From contig OZ038462.1 in assembly GCA_964036295.1 (NCBI GenBank), positions 26,150,259-26,214,258 on the forward strand: DNA of 64,000 nucleotides, read 5' to 3'. A program made the position numbers and the translations under genes. This DNA comes from Plumapathes pennacea. Taxonomy: Eukaryota; Cnidaria; Anthozoa; Antipatharia; Myriopathidae. Below are positions 50,801 to 62,500 of this stretch, in pieces (the stretch's first letter is position 1; each line of letters starts with the position of its first letter). Below the pieces are notes generated by a model. That model ran no database searches. It was not told the origin of the DNA and was given only the letters and a program-made list of their open reading frames with translations.

Positions 50801-51376
50801 CTAAAAGAAGCCCTGCAGCACAGTAATTGTAAGTTACAAGAACTGAACTTAGGCAACAATAAAATCGATACTGAAGGTGTTAAACATCTAAAAGAAGCCC
50901 TGCAGCACAGTAATTGTAAGTTACAAGAACTGAACTTAGGTAGCAATAAAATCGATACTGAAGGTGTTAAACATCTAAAAGAAGCCCTGCAGCACAGTAA
51001 TTGTAAGTTACAAGAACTGAACTTAGACAACAATAAAATCGATACTGAAGGTGTTAAACATCTAAAAGAAGCCCTGCAGCACAGGAATTGTAAGTTACAA
51101 GAACTGAACTTAGGTAGCAATAAAATCGGTGCTGAAGGTGTTAAACATCTAAAAGAAGCCCTGCAGCACAGTAATTGTAAGTTACAAGAACTGAACTTAG
51201 GTAGCAATAAAATCGGTGCTGAAGGTGCTAAACATCTAAAAGAAGCCCTGCAGCACAGTAATTGTACGCTACAACAACTATGGCTATCAGTAAATGGAAT
51301 CGATACTGAAGGTGTTAAACATCTAAAAGAAGCCCTGCAGCACAGTAATTGTAAGTTACAATTTACGCGGCAATGA
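47849..51376 (+). CDS. NLR-like receptor: four N-terminal membrane segments, NACHT ATPase, ~14 LRRs
   Basis: The frame is open from 47792, but that position is TTG; the first ATG is 47849 (ACAATG), giving 1175 residues in one exon. Hydrophobic segments at about 24-42, 84-103, 128-147 and 183-201 suggest an integral membrane N-terminus. A NACHT domain follows: Walker A GRAGIGKT (330-337), Walker B VLLIFDGFDE (about 405-414), sensor TVITTSR (about 456-462) and the helical-domain motif FLHLTIQEFLAA. From about 768 come some 14 ribonuclease-inhibitor-type LRRs of 28 residues (ELNLGSNKIGAEGVKHLKEA type). No death-fold effector domain is seen. NLRs sense microbes or damage and signal by oligomerisation; membrane anchoring is inferred. 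The last LRR is cut by a frameshift. An extra 5' exon cannot be excluded. Confidence 0.85.
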   Translation: MCETGLLSILKELIHAQNFAGNLQLVLLIFAWLPIIGLAIYFEQQELTCDIDVRKKDYTNKLCTMQYSHSEQHFWTAMKKGLASGIGLLVYVTWLVYLPYVWYKIPNEERQEPRLFRRPGIRKYYIPQIILRLLFFTAFIVVILVPPTDSDFFSFPAKFNCTREDNTTTVLCLDTKYKGKAQFSIAVLVFAGVLLSLAVCEVTAELCSIRSTDESTEDNSELQPLDNSENNTPNSYQDQLKERIRNLTNWKKKLFCTDRDVKFDKIFTDLIIFKGRVSHKLKQADLYEREGNLWQYAQPSGIKTKLDKLEDLVKPLGEEEVAPKNIFVMGRAGIGKTMFCENIIRGWAKDRLYAEEYDYAFLLNFRQLNKIKHEISLRNLLNASSHSVPLDEGTFTGIKASPEKVLLIFDGFDEFLDQENFKEVAESLPERGEDDVMPVQALYYKLCTGKLLPNATVITTSRASQAADSIRDDREVNNPRTVEILGFDKKKIKEYVKNYFDGNNPKSAAVSEYITSRPDLLALCYVPMNCFLVCYCLEKEEDLSEDTLPVTLTELYQRIVKVFLDRHYKSGGEPTAKTEQKPLNDATVKALSRVAYDGIKNRQLVFDKEMENLPLEDLTSCGIIHEMPGIVTQEMEFAPQYIFLHLTIQEFLAARHIVQEFTADKFETFITSAVSESKWEVVLQFVAGLFSAENKPELRDEMFKRLRTRRRNLLFTKCLFEQHDEAFVKTSTEDISHEINLRWSEVTDADCTAISFVWQHTACGSTRSMNLADNHIGPAGCAELRRLLQSEITELDLTDNQVGHVGAKHLKEALQHRNCKLQKLNLQSNKIGAEGAKHLKEALQHSNCKLQELNLGRNKIGAEGFKHLKEALQHSNCKLQKLYLQLNVIDTEGVKHLKEALQHSNCKLQKLYLQLNVVDAEGVKHLKEALQHSNCKLQELNLLGANKIGAEGVKHIKEALQHRNCKLQELNLGSNKIGAEGVKHLKEALQHSNCKLQELNLGNNKIDTEGVKHLKEALQHSNCKLQELNLGSNKIDTEGVKHLKEALQHSNCKLQELNLDNNKIDTEGVKHLKEALQHRNCKLQELNLGSNKIGAEGVKHLKEALQHSNCKLQELNLGSNKIGAEGAKHLKEALQHSNCTLQQLWLSVNGIDTEGVKHLKEALQHSNCKLQFTRQ

Positions 51377-51405
51377 AATCAATGCTGAACATCTAAAAAA
51401 GTCGG
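50254..51405 (+). repeat. 84-bp tandem repeat encoding the LRRs
   Basis: About 13 DNA units of 84 bp (one of 87 bp near 50670-50690), each with AAACATCTAAAAGAAGCCCT and TGTAAGTTACAAGAACTG. Many neighbours differ by only a few bases. The last unit continues past the stop codon in another frame to about 51405. Confidence 0.95.
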
Positions 51406-52135
51406 TAGATACGGGTGGAAAGACCGGGCGGCGCCATTTTGTACTTTGCCAGAGGGGAGACTGAGAAAGAGAGAAAACGTGGTGCAGGAAGGTGGACCTG
51501 GCAATCTTTCGCTTCGTAAAATGCCATTTCATCCGCTTGCACTGAGACCGTGGCGGTACGCCGGCTGTGATAAAGTCACGTGGGAATCGGATGGAGGAAT
51601 TTGCTCTAAAATGTGTTACAGAACGGATTATTGGATTGTTATAATCAGATTCATTTAATGTAAATAAAATTATACTTGACTTCGATATATAATAATAAAC
51701 AGAATATTGCTATAATGTTCACTTGTTGGGCTTCTTGTGATAATGACTTAGCAACCTGGCACGGCAAACACATGGAGAGGCAAGAACTGTCAATGAGATA
51801 TTCACAGCACCAGGACTTAACGGTACACGACACATTTCTCCCAGAATGATTGTTTCTTTTCCGGCGGACTGGACTCAACCAACTCCACTTAACTTTTTGA
51901 AATGTTAGCTTAGTTTCGAGATCTTAGTTTTTGATGCGTTTGGTTTTCATCCCTGAGGGTGCAGTAGTTCTTTTAATAGTTTGCAAACAGTTTGTCAACC
52001 CCTGGAGCACGTGTTTTGATAAATGCGTGTCAATTGCTTTGCAATAGTCCTGCACGCGTAAGGAAACTATAAGCATCAAGCTAAAACAATCTAAGCTCTA
52101 CTGTAAAACTCCAAAATGATTTTTATTGGAATATG

Positions 52136-52384
52136 TTAAAGAGACCCTCTCACCGTAGCTTTGCGCGCCCAGTGCCAGACGGCAGCCATTTCGTATCATA
52201 CGAAAATGGCAGATTCTCATGTTTTTCTTCGTTTTATCACGAAATAATCAGCACAAACTCAGAAAGTGTATTGAACATGGCAAGCAGCGAACAGTCATAA
52301 GGTGGGCGCCTCAGGAAAGTCGAGCTCCGGATGTAAATATAAACATGGACGCGCAAAGCATCTACGGTGAGAGGGTCTCTTTAA
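52136..52384. mobile_element. TTAA-flanked MITE (piggyBac-like)
   Basis: TTAA at 52136-52139 and 52381-52384 encloses 241 bp. The ends are perfect inverted repeats of 19 bp beyond the TTAA, starting AGAGACCCTCTC. TTAA duplication is the hallmark of piggyBac-type insertion. No transposase. The small frame inside (52219-52422) is not convincing as a gene. Confidence 0.8.
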
Positions 52385-52571
52385 GTGAAGAAGTGCTCGA
52401 GTACGTGGAGCATGCGCGATGAGTGCATGACGGCGCACAAAGAAGTCTCCGCGAGTTACAACACGTGAATGCCCAACCGATGCGTTTTTGTGTTGTTTCG
52501 ATATTAATGACTAGATTTGAGCAACAGCTTGTGTAATATGGCAAATGGTTTGAACCCAGGAGTGTGAACAG

Positions 52572-52670
52572 TATAGGTTGGTTGTGATCGTCCGGGTCAG
52601 GTAGTCGAAACGTCAGTCACCAACAACAGTCTTTCTGGAGACTACTCTCCGATCACAACCAACCTACAGC
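52572..52670. repeat. Inverted repeat AGGTTGGTTGTGATC
   Basis: TAGGTTGGTTGTGATCGT is mirrored by GATCACAACCAACCTA about 70 bp further on. Between them is CGAAACGTCAGTCACCAACA, related to the fragment near 18570-18600. Confidence 0.65.
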
Positions 52671-52790
52671 TTGTGTAATAACCAAACTCCACTGCCGTGT
52701 TCACCTCACACATCCAATTCATTGGTATGAAACTGTAACGTTCTGAAGTCACGGAACGGTTTCATAACACCAGACCTTCACTCTTATGTA

Positions 52791-55599
52791 CACTGTAAAT
52801 TTGAAAGAGCTGTTTTAGCCCCAAAATGCAAAATAGCCCCACTTTATGAAGGGGCTATTTTGGACCACAAAGGGCCAATTTGAAATTTGGGGTTAAAATG
52901 GCCCCACTAAAATCCAAATTGGCCCTTGTAAAATCCAAAATAGCCCCATCAAAATACGAATTGACCCCATATTGAACTGATTTGGCCCGTGGGGCTAAAT
53001 CAGTACCATTGATAAGGGTTGGTCAAAACAGCCTTGGTATGAGTGCCATTTCGGCCCACTGAGTGTCTTAATGGTACAACAGCATAATCAATCTGTATTT
53101 CAAAATGCACATGGGCTTGAACCCGTTCTATAACTATCAGTGATGTCGCTGAGCCCAAAATTACCGAAACCGGCTGAAATTGTGTCATACACATTCCCAC
53201 TCTAACTCTTATAACCTCAAACACACGCCCAGGCCCCACCGCTTGGGCTGGGGATCACCGCTTCGAGTTACAGATCGAAAATTTTGAAAACAAATTTTTG
53301 AATTCCGCAATCCACTACTGCATCAAAAAGCAAAACTTGCATGACCCAGAGAAAATCTGAGAAGGGAGGGCTTCGTTTGAGAGTTTCCTCACGCTGAGGG
53401 CCCTGGGAACGAGTTTGCGACGACTGTTGGTGTGCGGTTCAGCGTATTGGGCATGCGTAGTAGCTCGGGCGCCATTCAGTTCAAACGGTTTTTTCCTGTG
53501 GCGTGGCGCAGTATCGTGGAACGGTTGAACGTTCATTTTTTGAGAAAGAATAGGGATGCAGCTGTGTGGATATACGTCAAACTCGTTGTTCGATGGCTGT
53601 TGGAATTACGGTCAGGTCAGTCTGCCGTCAATTACAACGTCAGCGTTCTGCAGCCCCGACTTCGGAGGATAAACGTGATCGGGATTTGTTATTTGTCCAT
53701 CTACAAAGGCCAACACTCCTCTGGCAGGACGAAGTGATCAGTGTTTACAGTCATTTCCTTCAACTCAAAGTTAGACATATTTGTGGAAGGCTGCGTACAG
53801 TACCTGTCCCTTTCCGTACATTTTGAATGTATGGTCGAAAGACTGAAGCATAATGTATGGAAGGATAGAGATGGAATCGGTGAGTACAGTACTATAAGTT
53901 TTGATGCTATTTTTCACATTGTTCACATGCACTGTTCTGTATTTGAGATGAATGCATGTTGGAATTTCACATCAGATATAGGTTTTGCTTGTACACAGGG
54001 TATCACCACACAGTGCATATGACAAAATCGAATTTTCACTTTCTAGCACATGGTAATCAGGCCTAAATCTAACTCTAAACCTAACTCTAACCATAATCCT
54101 ACTGTTTAACTTTAACTGAATATTTTTCAAGATAATCTAAGGGTTTAGACCTTGGTTAGTATGTGCTGTAAAGTGGAAATATAGTGTTGACTGGCATATG
54201 CAATGTAGTCATTACCAGTGTTCAAGTCCTAAAATAAGCTTTCCAACATTTCAGCATACTGTATGTTCACGCATTCATTACCTTTCTTTCATGTGCTTTT
54301 GAAGAAAATCTGTGCAGGGTTGAGACTCTTTAGTCTTGGTACTGTATCCCAGGTTGAAAATCTTGTCTTATCTTAGCAAGATCTTGACAGGATCTTGGCA
54401 AGATCATATTAGATCTTAGCAAGATTTTGCAATACACTAATAAGATAGAGATGAATCTTGGCTAAGCAAGATTTTTCCATTTTATATGCATTTCTTAATT
54501 ACTCTGAAAGTGAAATATTATCAAGTGTGTTGTACATTTTTCAAAACTTTTGTTTAGCCACCAGGTTATTTGTTTGTACTTGGTTCAAGAAACTCAGGAC
54601 AACAAAACAGACTAACATTTTCCTTTCTTCCTTGCAGAGAAACTGCAGTTGAATAAATCACAAATAATATCAAGCATCGAGCTCTGGAGGAGCTGTACAG
54701 TATGAAATGACTTTGTTTGAAGGCAACATGTTTTGTATTGTATTACTCTCCTAAAAAGGACAACTTAGCAATTTGTAGTACTCTGTCAGGATTAGATAGT
54801 AACTCGTATTCTTATTTTCAGAAACAATGTTTGAACTTGATTATTTGAAAGTACAGTGTATGTTTGTACTGTTAAAGGTTGTATGATTGTTTACTGCTTT
54901 GGTGTGCTAACACTACATGACAGCCCAACAGCAGGTACCAGTAGTGTAATTCATAGGGCAGTATCATGAAACTGTTTTATAAGTTGGTTGTTGCTATTAA
55001 ATTTGTGCATTGTAAGTTTGTGGTTCTTCTTGTGAGTTCAAGATGGCTGAATCTTTTTCCAATTTGTGTATTATTTCATGAAGGCCATTTTATGTTTGTT
55101 CCAGCCTTGTAAAAGCCTGCAAATGGGCCCTATATCACATAAACCATTATCCTCAATAGGCTTTTTTAGTTCCCCAGCTGGGATCATTCTGGCTTCCAAA
55201 TAGTACGCTAAAGTGGCTCTCGTTCATGAGGGTTGAAACAGCCTCCAAAATTGGTGCTTTATTTTCCTCATCATTTTGGCCCTGATTTATAGCCAAAAAA
55301 ATCCCACCGGGGCTGTTTCAACAAACATGGGGCCAGAGTAGTTCTAGTTTGTGGGCCATTTCAGCCCTGTTCCAAATCAATTCAGCCCCCCCAAAATCCA
55401 TTTTGACCCCTTCATTTTCCAGAATGGCACCCACAAGGGGCTATTTTAGAACACCGACAGGGCCAAAATGACCCTAAAATTAGGGGTTGGAACAGCCCCA
55501 GCCAAGAGGGCCAAAATAGCCCCAAAAATAGGTTCTATATTTTACTCACCGTTTTGGCCCCATTTTTGGGGTCGAAATAGCTCTCTTGAATTTACAGTG
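52791..55599. mobile_element. 2.8-kb TA-flanked element with GCCCC-rich terminal subrepeats
   Basis: Left end TA|CACTGTAAATTTGAAAGAGC and right end (reversed) TA|CACTGTAAATTCAAGAGAGC. TA is present on both sides, as for Tc1/mariner-type insertion. Both subterminal zones (about 52800-52990 and 55190-55590) are packed with variants of GGGGCTATTTTGG and its complement. The middle has splice-like sites (for example CTTCCTTGCAG near 54637), AATAAA and short open frames, but no transposase or other domain I can name. Confidence 0.7.
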
Positions 55600-58404
55600 T
55601 AGTAAAGGAAAGTGAAAAATTTGTCTACTTACACAGTCCTTCAGGCTTCAGTTTGCTATGTGTTAGTGTTACTCTAGAAGCTGGTTCGCTAACTGAATTT
55701 CCAGTCCCAAAGCTTCGTGCCACGCAAATCGACGTAACAGCTACCTTGAATCGCCGCCATTATAAATATGGTCTATACTATACAAGTACTGTTTATTAAC
55801 ATTAACTTGAAACTTAGGCCCTGTTAATATGAGAAAAAGTTTGCCCGTGGACCCGAGTCACCTCCTCCCCGAGTCACCCTGGGCGCGCCAACTATTCACA
55901 CAATATTTTTATATATCGAAGCGAGCGTTTACATGGTAAATCACAACTTGTCTCGGGTAACAGGGTGACCCTGGGTAACGGGACAATTTTTCCCCATGTA
56001 AACACTTTGGCTCGGGAGGAGGGACAACTCGCGTTTTGCTAAAAACAGAATTTCGGCATAATCGAACACACCAGAGTATAGAAATCAACGATATATAAGA
56101 CAATCTTTCTTCGGTCTGTCATCTGAGCTTTGGGGAAGAGGGACCGAAAAGAAACTCTGATACTCAACATGGCCATAACGATCTGATTTCAAGTCAAATC
56201 TCGACACGCGTTACGTAAAAAATCGGTGAACCATCATTTCATGCGACCTGGTCTTTCGACTTTGTTCCGAACAAATAAGACTCAACAACAAACACACTCA
56301 GCAGCCTCCAGATACACAAAAAAAAATTGCTCCACAACTACAAGGTAAGCGTTATTGCATTCAAGAAATGGCTCACCTCTTCATGTCTTAACCATGCAGC
56401 TGCTTCTGATGAGCCTAAGGACTCCCCGCCCTAGGCCCCGCAAGAAAAAACGTGACGAGCAACGCATCGAACACAGAATATAGACGAGTAGTGTTGCATT
56501 CTGCAAAAAAAAAAAAAAAAAAAAAAAAAAAGTCAGTTCCTTTGTTAATAAAGACGGATCAATAAAGCCTTATGAACTCTTGAACAACCAAACAGGTAAA
56601 CAAACACGATCTTCCCTCTAGTGCGTTACGAATGAAGCTAAATTTTGAGACAAAAACACAAATGATGCACTCATTTTTGCGACAAGTTGAAATTCATGCG
56701 AGAACTAGCTGCGGTCCGCGCGTCGGCGGTAAAACGTAGAGAGAGCTCTCTGACAAAAAGCTGTCGCTTAAATCGTCATGAGACACACTATTACTATCCA
56801 CATCAACATTTATACGTTAATACATACTTTTATCTTTATATCGTTCATATACGTTTTATCACACACCTACAATTTTTAGTTAGGTTTCTAGTCACATATG
56901 TATTGAAAGGAATAATGACAACAGCTATAAGTGTTCTACGGTCTCTTATTTAGCTCGAGAGTTTTAAGTTTTGGTTCTTTTGTGGTAAATATTGTACCAA
57001 AGACAATTTTAAGCTGACCGTTTAATACAGGTAAAAAGAAAGAACAACAATACGAAACACTGGTTGGGACCACTCACAGGTGCATGGCCGTCTAATAGAA
57101 AGACAATCACAGTAAATTACTAACCGAATATTTTTGGGATTTTGGCAAGTGGCCATTTAACTTAGAGGGTGGCTGCTTTATAAAGGACCGCTTGCTTCGT
57201 TTCTATATAGTTGCTACACCTTATTCATATATCGTTGATGGCTTTTTGATTTTAGTTTAGTCCTAAATGTTTTCAGACTTTTCAGGGCAGTCAGTAGCAC
57301 AGTTAAATTGTTTTACATTTTCGATGGACGCATTCTGTGGCCATGACTCTCTCTCTCTCTCTGAGCAATTGATTAAGAAATATATAACGCGTTCCCGTAT
57401 ATAGCCTCATCACTTCGGGAGTTGGGAGAACACTCGAGTAGCTAGGAAAACCACTCGGCCCATATCACGTCAAGGTGTTATATACTCTCATGTTACACGG
57501 TTATTTAGTCAATCAGAACGTGCGTAGTATCATAGTTATTTTATATTTCACTTTAGGGTGTGGTGCGTGGGTGTGTGAACCCACAAGTGAAACATTATTA
57601 TTTTTATTTAACTTAGCTTGAGCTGCAGGACAGTCGTATAGCAGTTTGTACTATACCTTTCCCGCACATTCTTCGGCAAACTTTCTCAATAACTGAAAAG
57701 GTACTTTAAGCATCAGGACGGAAGAGGACGACGGCAACCTCAGTGAATAATATAAAACTAATTATTGCAGAAGACAAAAGGAACACACGAAGAAATTGAC
57801 CTGATCTGGGGGTCTACGTGCTCTCGCGTGCCACTTCAAATGCTTCTTCTTCTTCTTCTTTTTTTTACGTTGTTGTCAGGACGTGGGCGACATTTCGAGA
57901 CTGTAACGGCGTCGTTCTTCTTGGTAAGAGACGATGAACGCAATAGAACGTCGGCAAAAACGGAACATATTGGGCAACCTAAGAATAGGCAAAGTCACAA
58001 AGACTTTATCCTTAAGAAATAGGGAGACAATTTTTACAGGTTTCTCGCGTTGTCGTCCTAAGGTCTTTGCTTTAAGCTCCCTAATATTCGGATTACAAAA
58101 AGCACAATCTTTACGAAGGACGGCTCCGCGTGCCGTTTAGTAGTGCTTACTGTAGAGGAAGTCACGTGTAACTTGTTAGCCCTATTTTACACATGGTGGC
58201 ATACACCGGTTGTTGTCTACATTGGAGTGCTTTTGTCATTGGGTGACTCCCAAATAAAAGGAGCACGTATTACACAGAAGCATCATGGGAAAGATCACGA
58301 TCTCTGCCAGCAAGACAACGAGACCGTAACATCAAACGAGAAGCGGTGTGGCGGCCAAAGCATCTATAGGTTTCTGTCTTCTGGCTTTGTGAAGAGGTAC
58401 GTAA

Positions 58405-58589
58405 GGGCCCGGTCGCACTAGAAAGTTTAGCCGATAACAACTCAGCATTTAGAGCAATACGACGGCTTCCTGAATGTTTGGTAGCAACTTGCTGACATTT
58501 GTTTTTAGTGACAAGCGCTGATTGCACTTCAAATGATGCAATGTCGTTGAAATTAATGTCGTTAAAATTACAAGTGCGACCGGAGCCTA
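58405..58589. mobile_element. Short TIR element, GGCCCGGTCGCAC ends
   Basis: Left AGGGCCCGGTCGCACTA and right (reversed) AGGCTCCGGTCGCACTTG are inverted copies separated by about 155 bp. No coding capacity. Target duplication not clear. Confidence 0.6.
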
Positions 58590-59014
58590 ATACGAAAGAG
58601 ATATAATTAACTTATCTGTTTTCATTTGGTCACAACCTGGTAATCACGCGAAGTTTGGGAAAGAGATAGCATTCGACCCAATCAGCCGTGACCGCTGCCG
58701 CTAGTAGTTTCTCAAGGTTACTGTTCTGAAAACAAATGGCTTTGAAAATGAAAATAGTGCTATGCTAACTTTGGAGGAAATTTTGCAAAGTAATCAAAAT
58801 CCGTCCGTTCAAAGTAGGTACTTGATCACAGGAAATGTTAAATGCATAATCGTATGTATATATTAACGTTCACTCACAAGTCCCAAAATAAACATGCGGA
58901 TAATTGTTCATGCTGCCAGCACACTCAGGATTATTTAACACACGCCAGTATGGACGTCATCTACTTTTGTTATGTGAGCGTATCTCTATGGAACATGCGC
59001 AATATAAATGCTAA

Positions 59015-59015
<1 letters not shown>

Positions 59016-59088
<73 letters not shown>
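59016..59088. repeat. (ATT)n microsatellite
   Basis: About 24 uninterrupted TTA units. Confidence 0.95.
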
Positions 59089-59089
<1 letters not shown>

Positions 59090-59592
59090 CTCGGATCAAG
59101 TTGTATAAAAATTTCAATATTCCATGTCGGGCAAACAAACTGATATATGAATGCACTGACTCTTGATAGCCGTTAGCGCAACTTTTTGGCGCGCTTCCTT
59201 CGCGAAGCAGGTGAAAGTACTCCGAGCAAAAAATGCCCTGATGAAAGGTCTGTCCTCATTCTTGCTTTGGGTTCCTTTTCTCCGATTTCCAAAGATTTTG
59301 ATTACTTGTGATATCGCTACGCCTCATGAGGTTATCTCAATCTATAGAGCAAGGTCGACGGATTGTAAACTGCAAAGTTAAGGTAAGCCAATATAGTTGT
59401 GTATGTCACCCTTCCTTTCCAGCCAAAATAGCCGATTCCCAGAAATAGTAAGAGCTACAGGGACACCATAGCCTTATTATATTATACGCTCCATCACGTG
59501 GCTTATAGTTTATACCTCGATCACATTAAAATTAATTCAAACTTTCTTGTTTCTTCATGCACTGACAGACACGGTAGCTATAAACAGACTGA

Positions 59593-62500
59593 ATGGCCAC
59601 ACAGAGGAAGACGTTATGGCCTCAGGTGGCTTACGGATTAGGGGGCGCGTTCAACGCTCTTCGACGCCACATGAACGCATCTTTCAGTCTGATCTTTTAC
59701 ATGAACGTCATTGGCCTTACCAGCGGTCAAGCGGGAATTATCCGCGCCGCAGGAAGTATCATCAGCCTCGTTTCCACGTTACTCTTTGGTTATCTCTGTG
59801 ACAACGTTGACGTGCCGTATTTGTCTCGTCGACTTGGACGGAGGAAGACATGGCATTTATTGACCTCCGTTTTTATGGCGTTGTTCGTTGTGATGGGTTA
59901 CATGCGCTGCTATTTGTGCGGTTCTTCCGTGGCACGGCTGGTGGCTTACTATCTGACTGCACATTGTGCTGCGGCTTCTTTGTATGCAGCTTGTGAAATT
60001 ACTCATCTCTCGATCATACCCGCCATCGCTCAAACTGTGGATGAAGCGGTCGTTCTGAACTACATGAGGTAAGATAATCTCTCAAAACTTTATAGTTTAT
60101 GTTTTTTTACGAGTTGATATCTGATGCATATATATTTGATGTTGTCTTCCCACAAATTAATGACTGTGGGACTGCTGAAATATTAATCAATTATATTGTA
60201 CACTCGAAATCCTACACAAGCAACCATTATATTACTTCTTAATTTTTTAAACTGTCCAAGTAAGGATTCATTGGACACTTTGCAGTTGTCGTTATATACA
60301 ATAAATGTCTGTACAAACAACAGCAATTTTTTAAATTTCCTCGTGTACAATATAATTAAGGCATAACAGGACACATGCTGTCCAGTTTGGAAATAATTGA
60401 ATTCGAAAAATTCCTGACTGCCAAGTTGGACTCGGCCTGCGGCCTTTGGCAGTCCTAGGAATTTTTCTCATCCGATTATTCCCAAATTGGACAGAATGTA
60501 GTCCTATTACTAACATATACTCACTGCGAGCCAGTGAACCTCATAAAGCAAGCACAAGTTTGTGACCGACAGACTATGGATTTAGTTTCTATATATTTTA
60601 CAACACTGAAGAGATTATACTGCATTCCACATTAAGGCACTATTGACACAAAATGTCTGAAATATATAACGCGTTCCCATTTCTTTGTCTATAGTAGTTT
60701 GAAAATATTAACCCAGTTTGAATTTTTCTCTTCAGGCAAGGGTTTACTTATATCACGGGTATCCTGACATACGCTGTTGCGTGGGCTATTTTGGGACAAA
60801 GCTCGGGAAAGGAATTATCACCAAGCGACTGGAAATATTTTACGGTATGAGCGGCTGTGCTTTGTCAAGACTGAAAAATTGTCATTTGGGTACAGATAGA
60901 GATTTTCTAACCTCGTCCCCAGGCTCTTTCATTTCCGATGTTTTCATGCATGTTTTGCCGACCACTTCAATCAATATCATCATCACTACTATGAACGTGT
61001 CGCTGTTACCATACCTAACGAGAGAAATATCGAGAGATTAAGGCTTTTTGCAACTGTTTCATTGTAAAAGTTAAAAGTTGCCTGAGAGTTATCTTACATT
61101 TGCATTCTTTATCCACAACTCATACACATGATTATAATCATAGTCACTCTTATCATTCCATTATACAAATAGATTTACTCAACAAGTTTTTTTTTTTCTC
61201 TTTCTTCTATAACAGATTATCGCTGCTACACTGGCTGCTGCAGGACTCGTCTGTGTGGCAATGTTTCAAACTGGAACTCATGAACCAAGGGTGAAAAAAC
61301 CAAGGGTATAACTGAATTATTTGCTACTCCCTTTGTCTTCCTGCCTGTCCGGCTCTGCCTATGTCTGTCTGTCTGTCTATCTGTCTGTCTTTCTGTCCGT
61401 CCGTCCGTCCACCCATCTGTCCGTCCATCTGTCTATCTTCTCTTCTTCTTTCATTATTAGAAACATAGCACAGCTTTAGGAACTGCGGGATTGCTGTCTG
61501 TGTCTGTAGTATTCGGTCTGGAGGCACCAGAAGAAGAGGAACAACAAGGTACTGTTACTCAAGAGACAAAGTGTTGCTAACAGCAACTGTTCAGACCTGA
61601 TCCTCCTAAAATCAAAACCGCTGCTGTCCATTTATTTTGCGGGCGGTACGAAACAGTCCTTGTTTTATAGACACCAACCAAAGCACACGCAGGAAAAAAC
61701 ATAACTGTTCAAAAATAATAACCAAAGAAACCGTTTCACCTTTTCACTCCCAAACTCAGATTTTCCCAACCATAAAATAAGAAAATGTATGAGTGATAAA
61801 AAGAGAATTGATTTTTTAATCAGCTGTCATTTGAGCAAGGTATCAAATGCCAAATTCTCCATACTGTATAATATATCTCTGGAGGGAGACTGAAAAGAGA
61901 AAATTGAAGTTGATCACTCTTGGGAGTGAAAGGGGTATTAAAAATTGTAAATATGTTGTATAAAGCGGTATTCGGATGACTGTCGAAAACCAAAACTATC
62001 ATCGCCATTCACAGAGGCTGTAAGAAACACTCACAATAACAACCGTAACAGTACAGTAACCGTAACAGTAACTTAAAATACATTTGGTTTTACTCTGAAT
62101 AAGAAACCAATGTGCGAGGAAACGCCAGCCATTTGTTGCTTGCTTGCGTGAAAAGAAAGCGAGGATATCTTTCTTTTCTTCCCGCCTAAATATTGCTGCT
62201 AAACATGTTTAGATGTTTAGGTCACTTTCCACTTACCTATTCAAATCACCCTCCCCCTCCCCGATGTGGTCTCAAAACAAACAAACAAAAAATATATATA
62301 CGATGAATTTCGAGTTTCAGATCAAGTCACGCAGAAATCGTTTGATCCGCGCTCGACAAAAACTCAAGTGATAATCGAAGGAGCAAGCCTCAGTGATAGA
62401 GAAGTTAAAATATCATCTAAGATAAGTCATTGAAGTTCCCAGGGAATCTTTAAAGTGCAAATAAGTCGGGTTTTGGTTAGTGTCCGAAGGTGGCCGACCA

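Larger units (their letters stand above)
51377..59592. other. Intergenic interval between NLR and MFSD12-like gene
   Basis: Mostly transposon-derived DNA (elements listed separately), with poly(A) at 56505-56531, (CTT)n near 57844-57863 and (ATT)n at 59016-59088. A GC-rich repeat rich in CTCGGG and GGGTGACCC lies at about 55818-56040. Numerous small frames, none with a recognised domain. Confidence 0.5.

Noticed and set aside
50056..51207. 383-codon open frame antisense to the NLR
   Set aside because: It is the complement of the LRR repeat; an 84-bp unit without a stop in one antisense frame keeps the whole array open. No independent evidence of coding.
50254..51405. Regular 84-bp repeat as a CRISPR-like array
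   Set aside because: There are no unique spacers; the repeat encodes LRRs in frame in a eukaryotic gene.
53432..53826. Overlapping frames of 86-101 codons inside the 2.8-kb element
   Set aside because: No transposase or other family motif seen; two frames overlap without preference. Not listed as genes.
60718..61041. 107-codon frame (+) in the MFSD12-like gene
   Set aside because: It overlaps exon 2 in another frame and runs into the intron; the exon frame is supported by phase and similarity.
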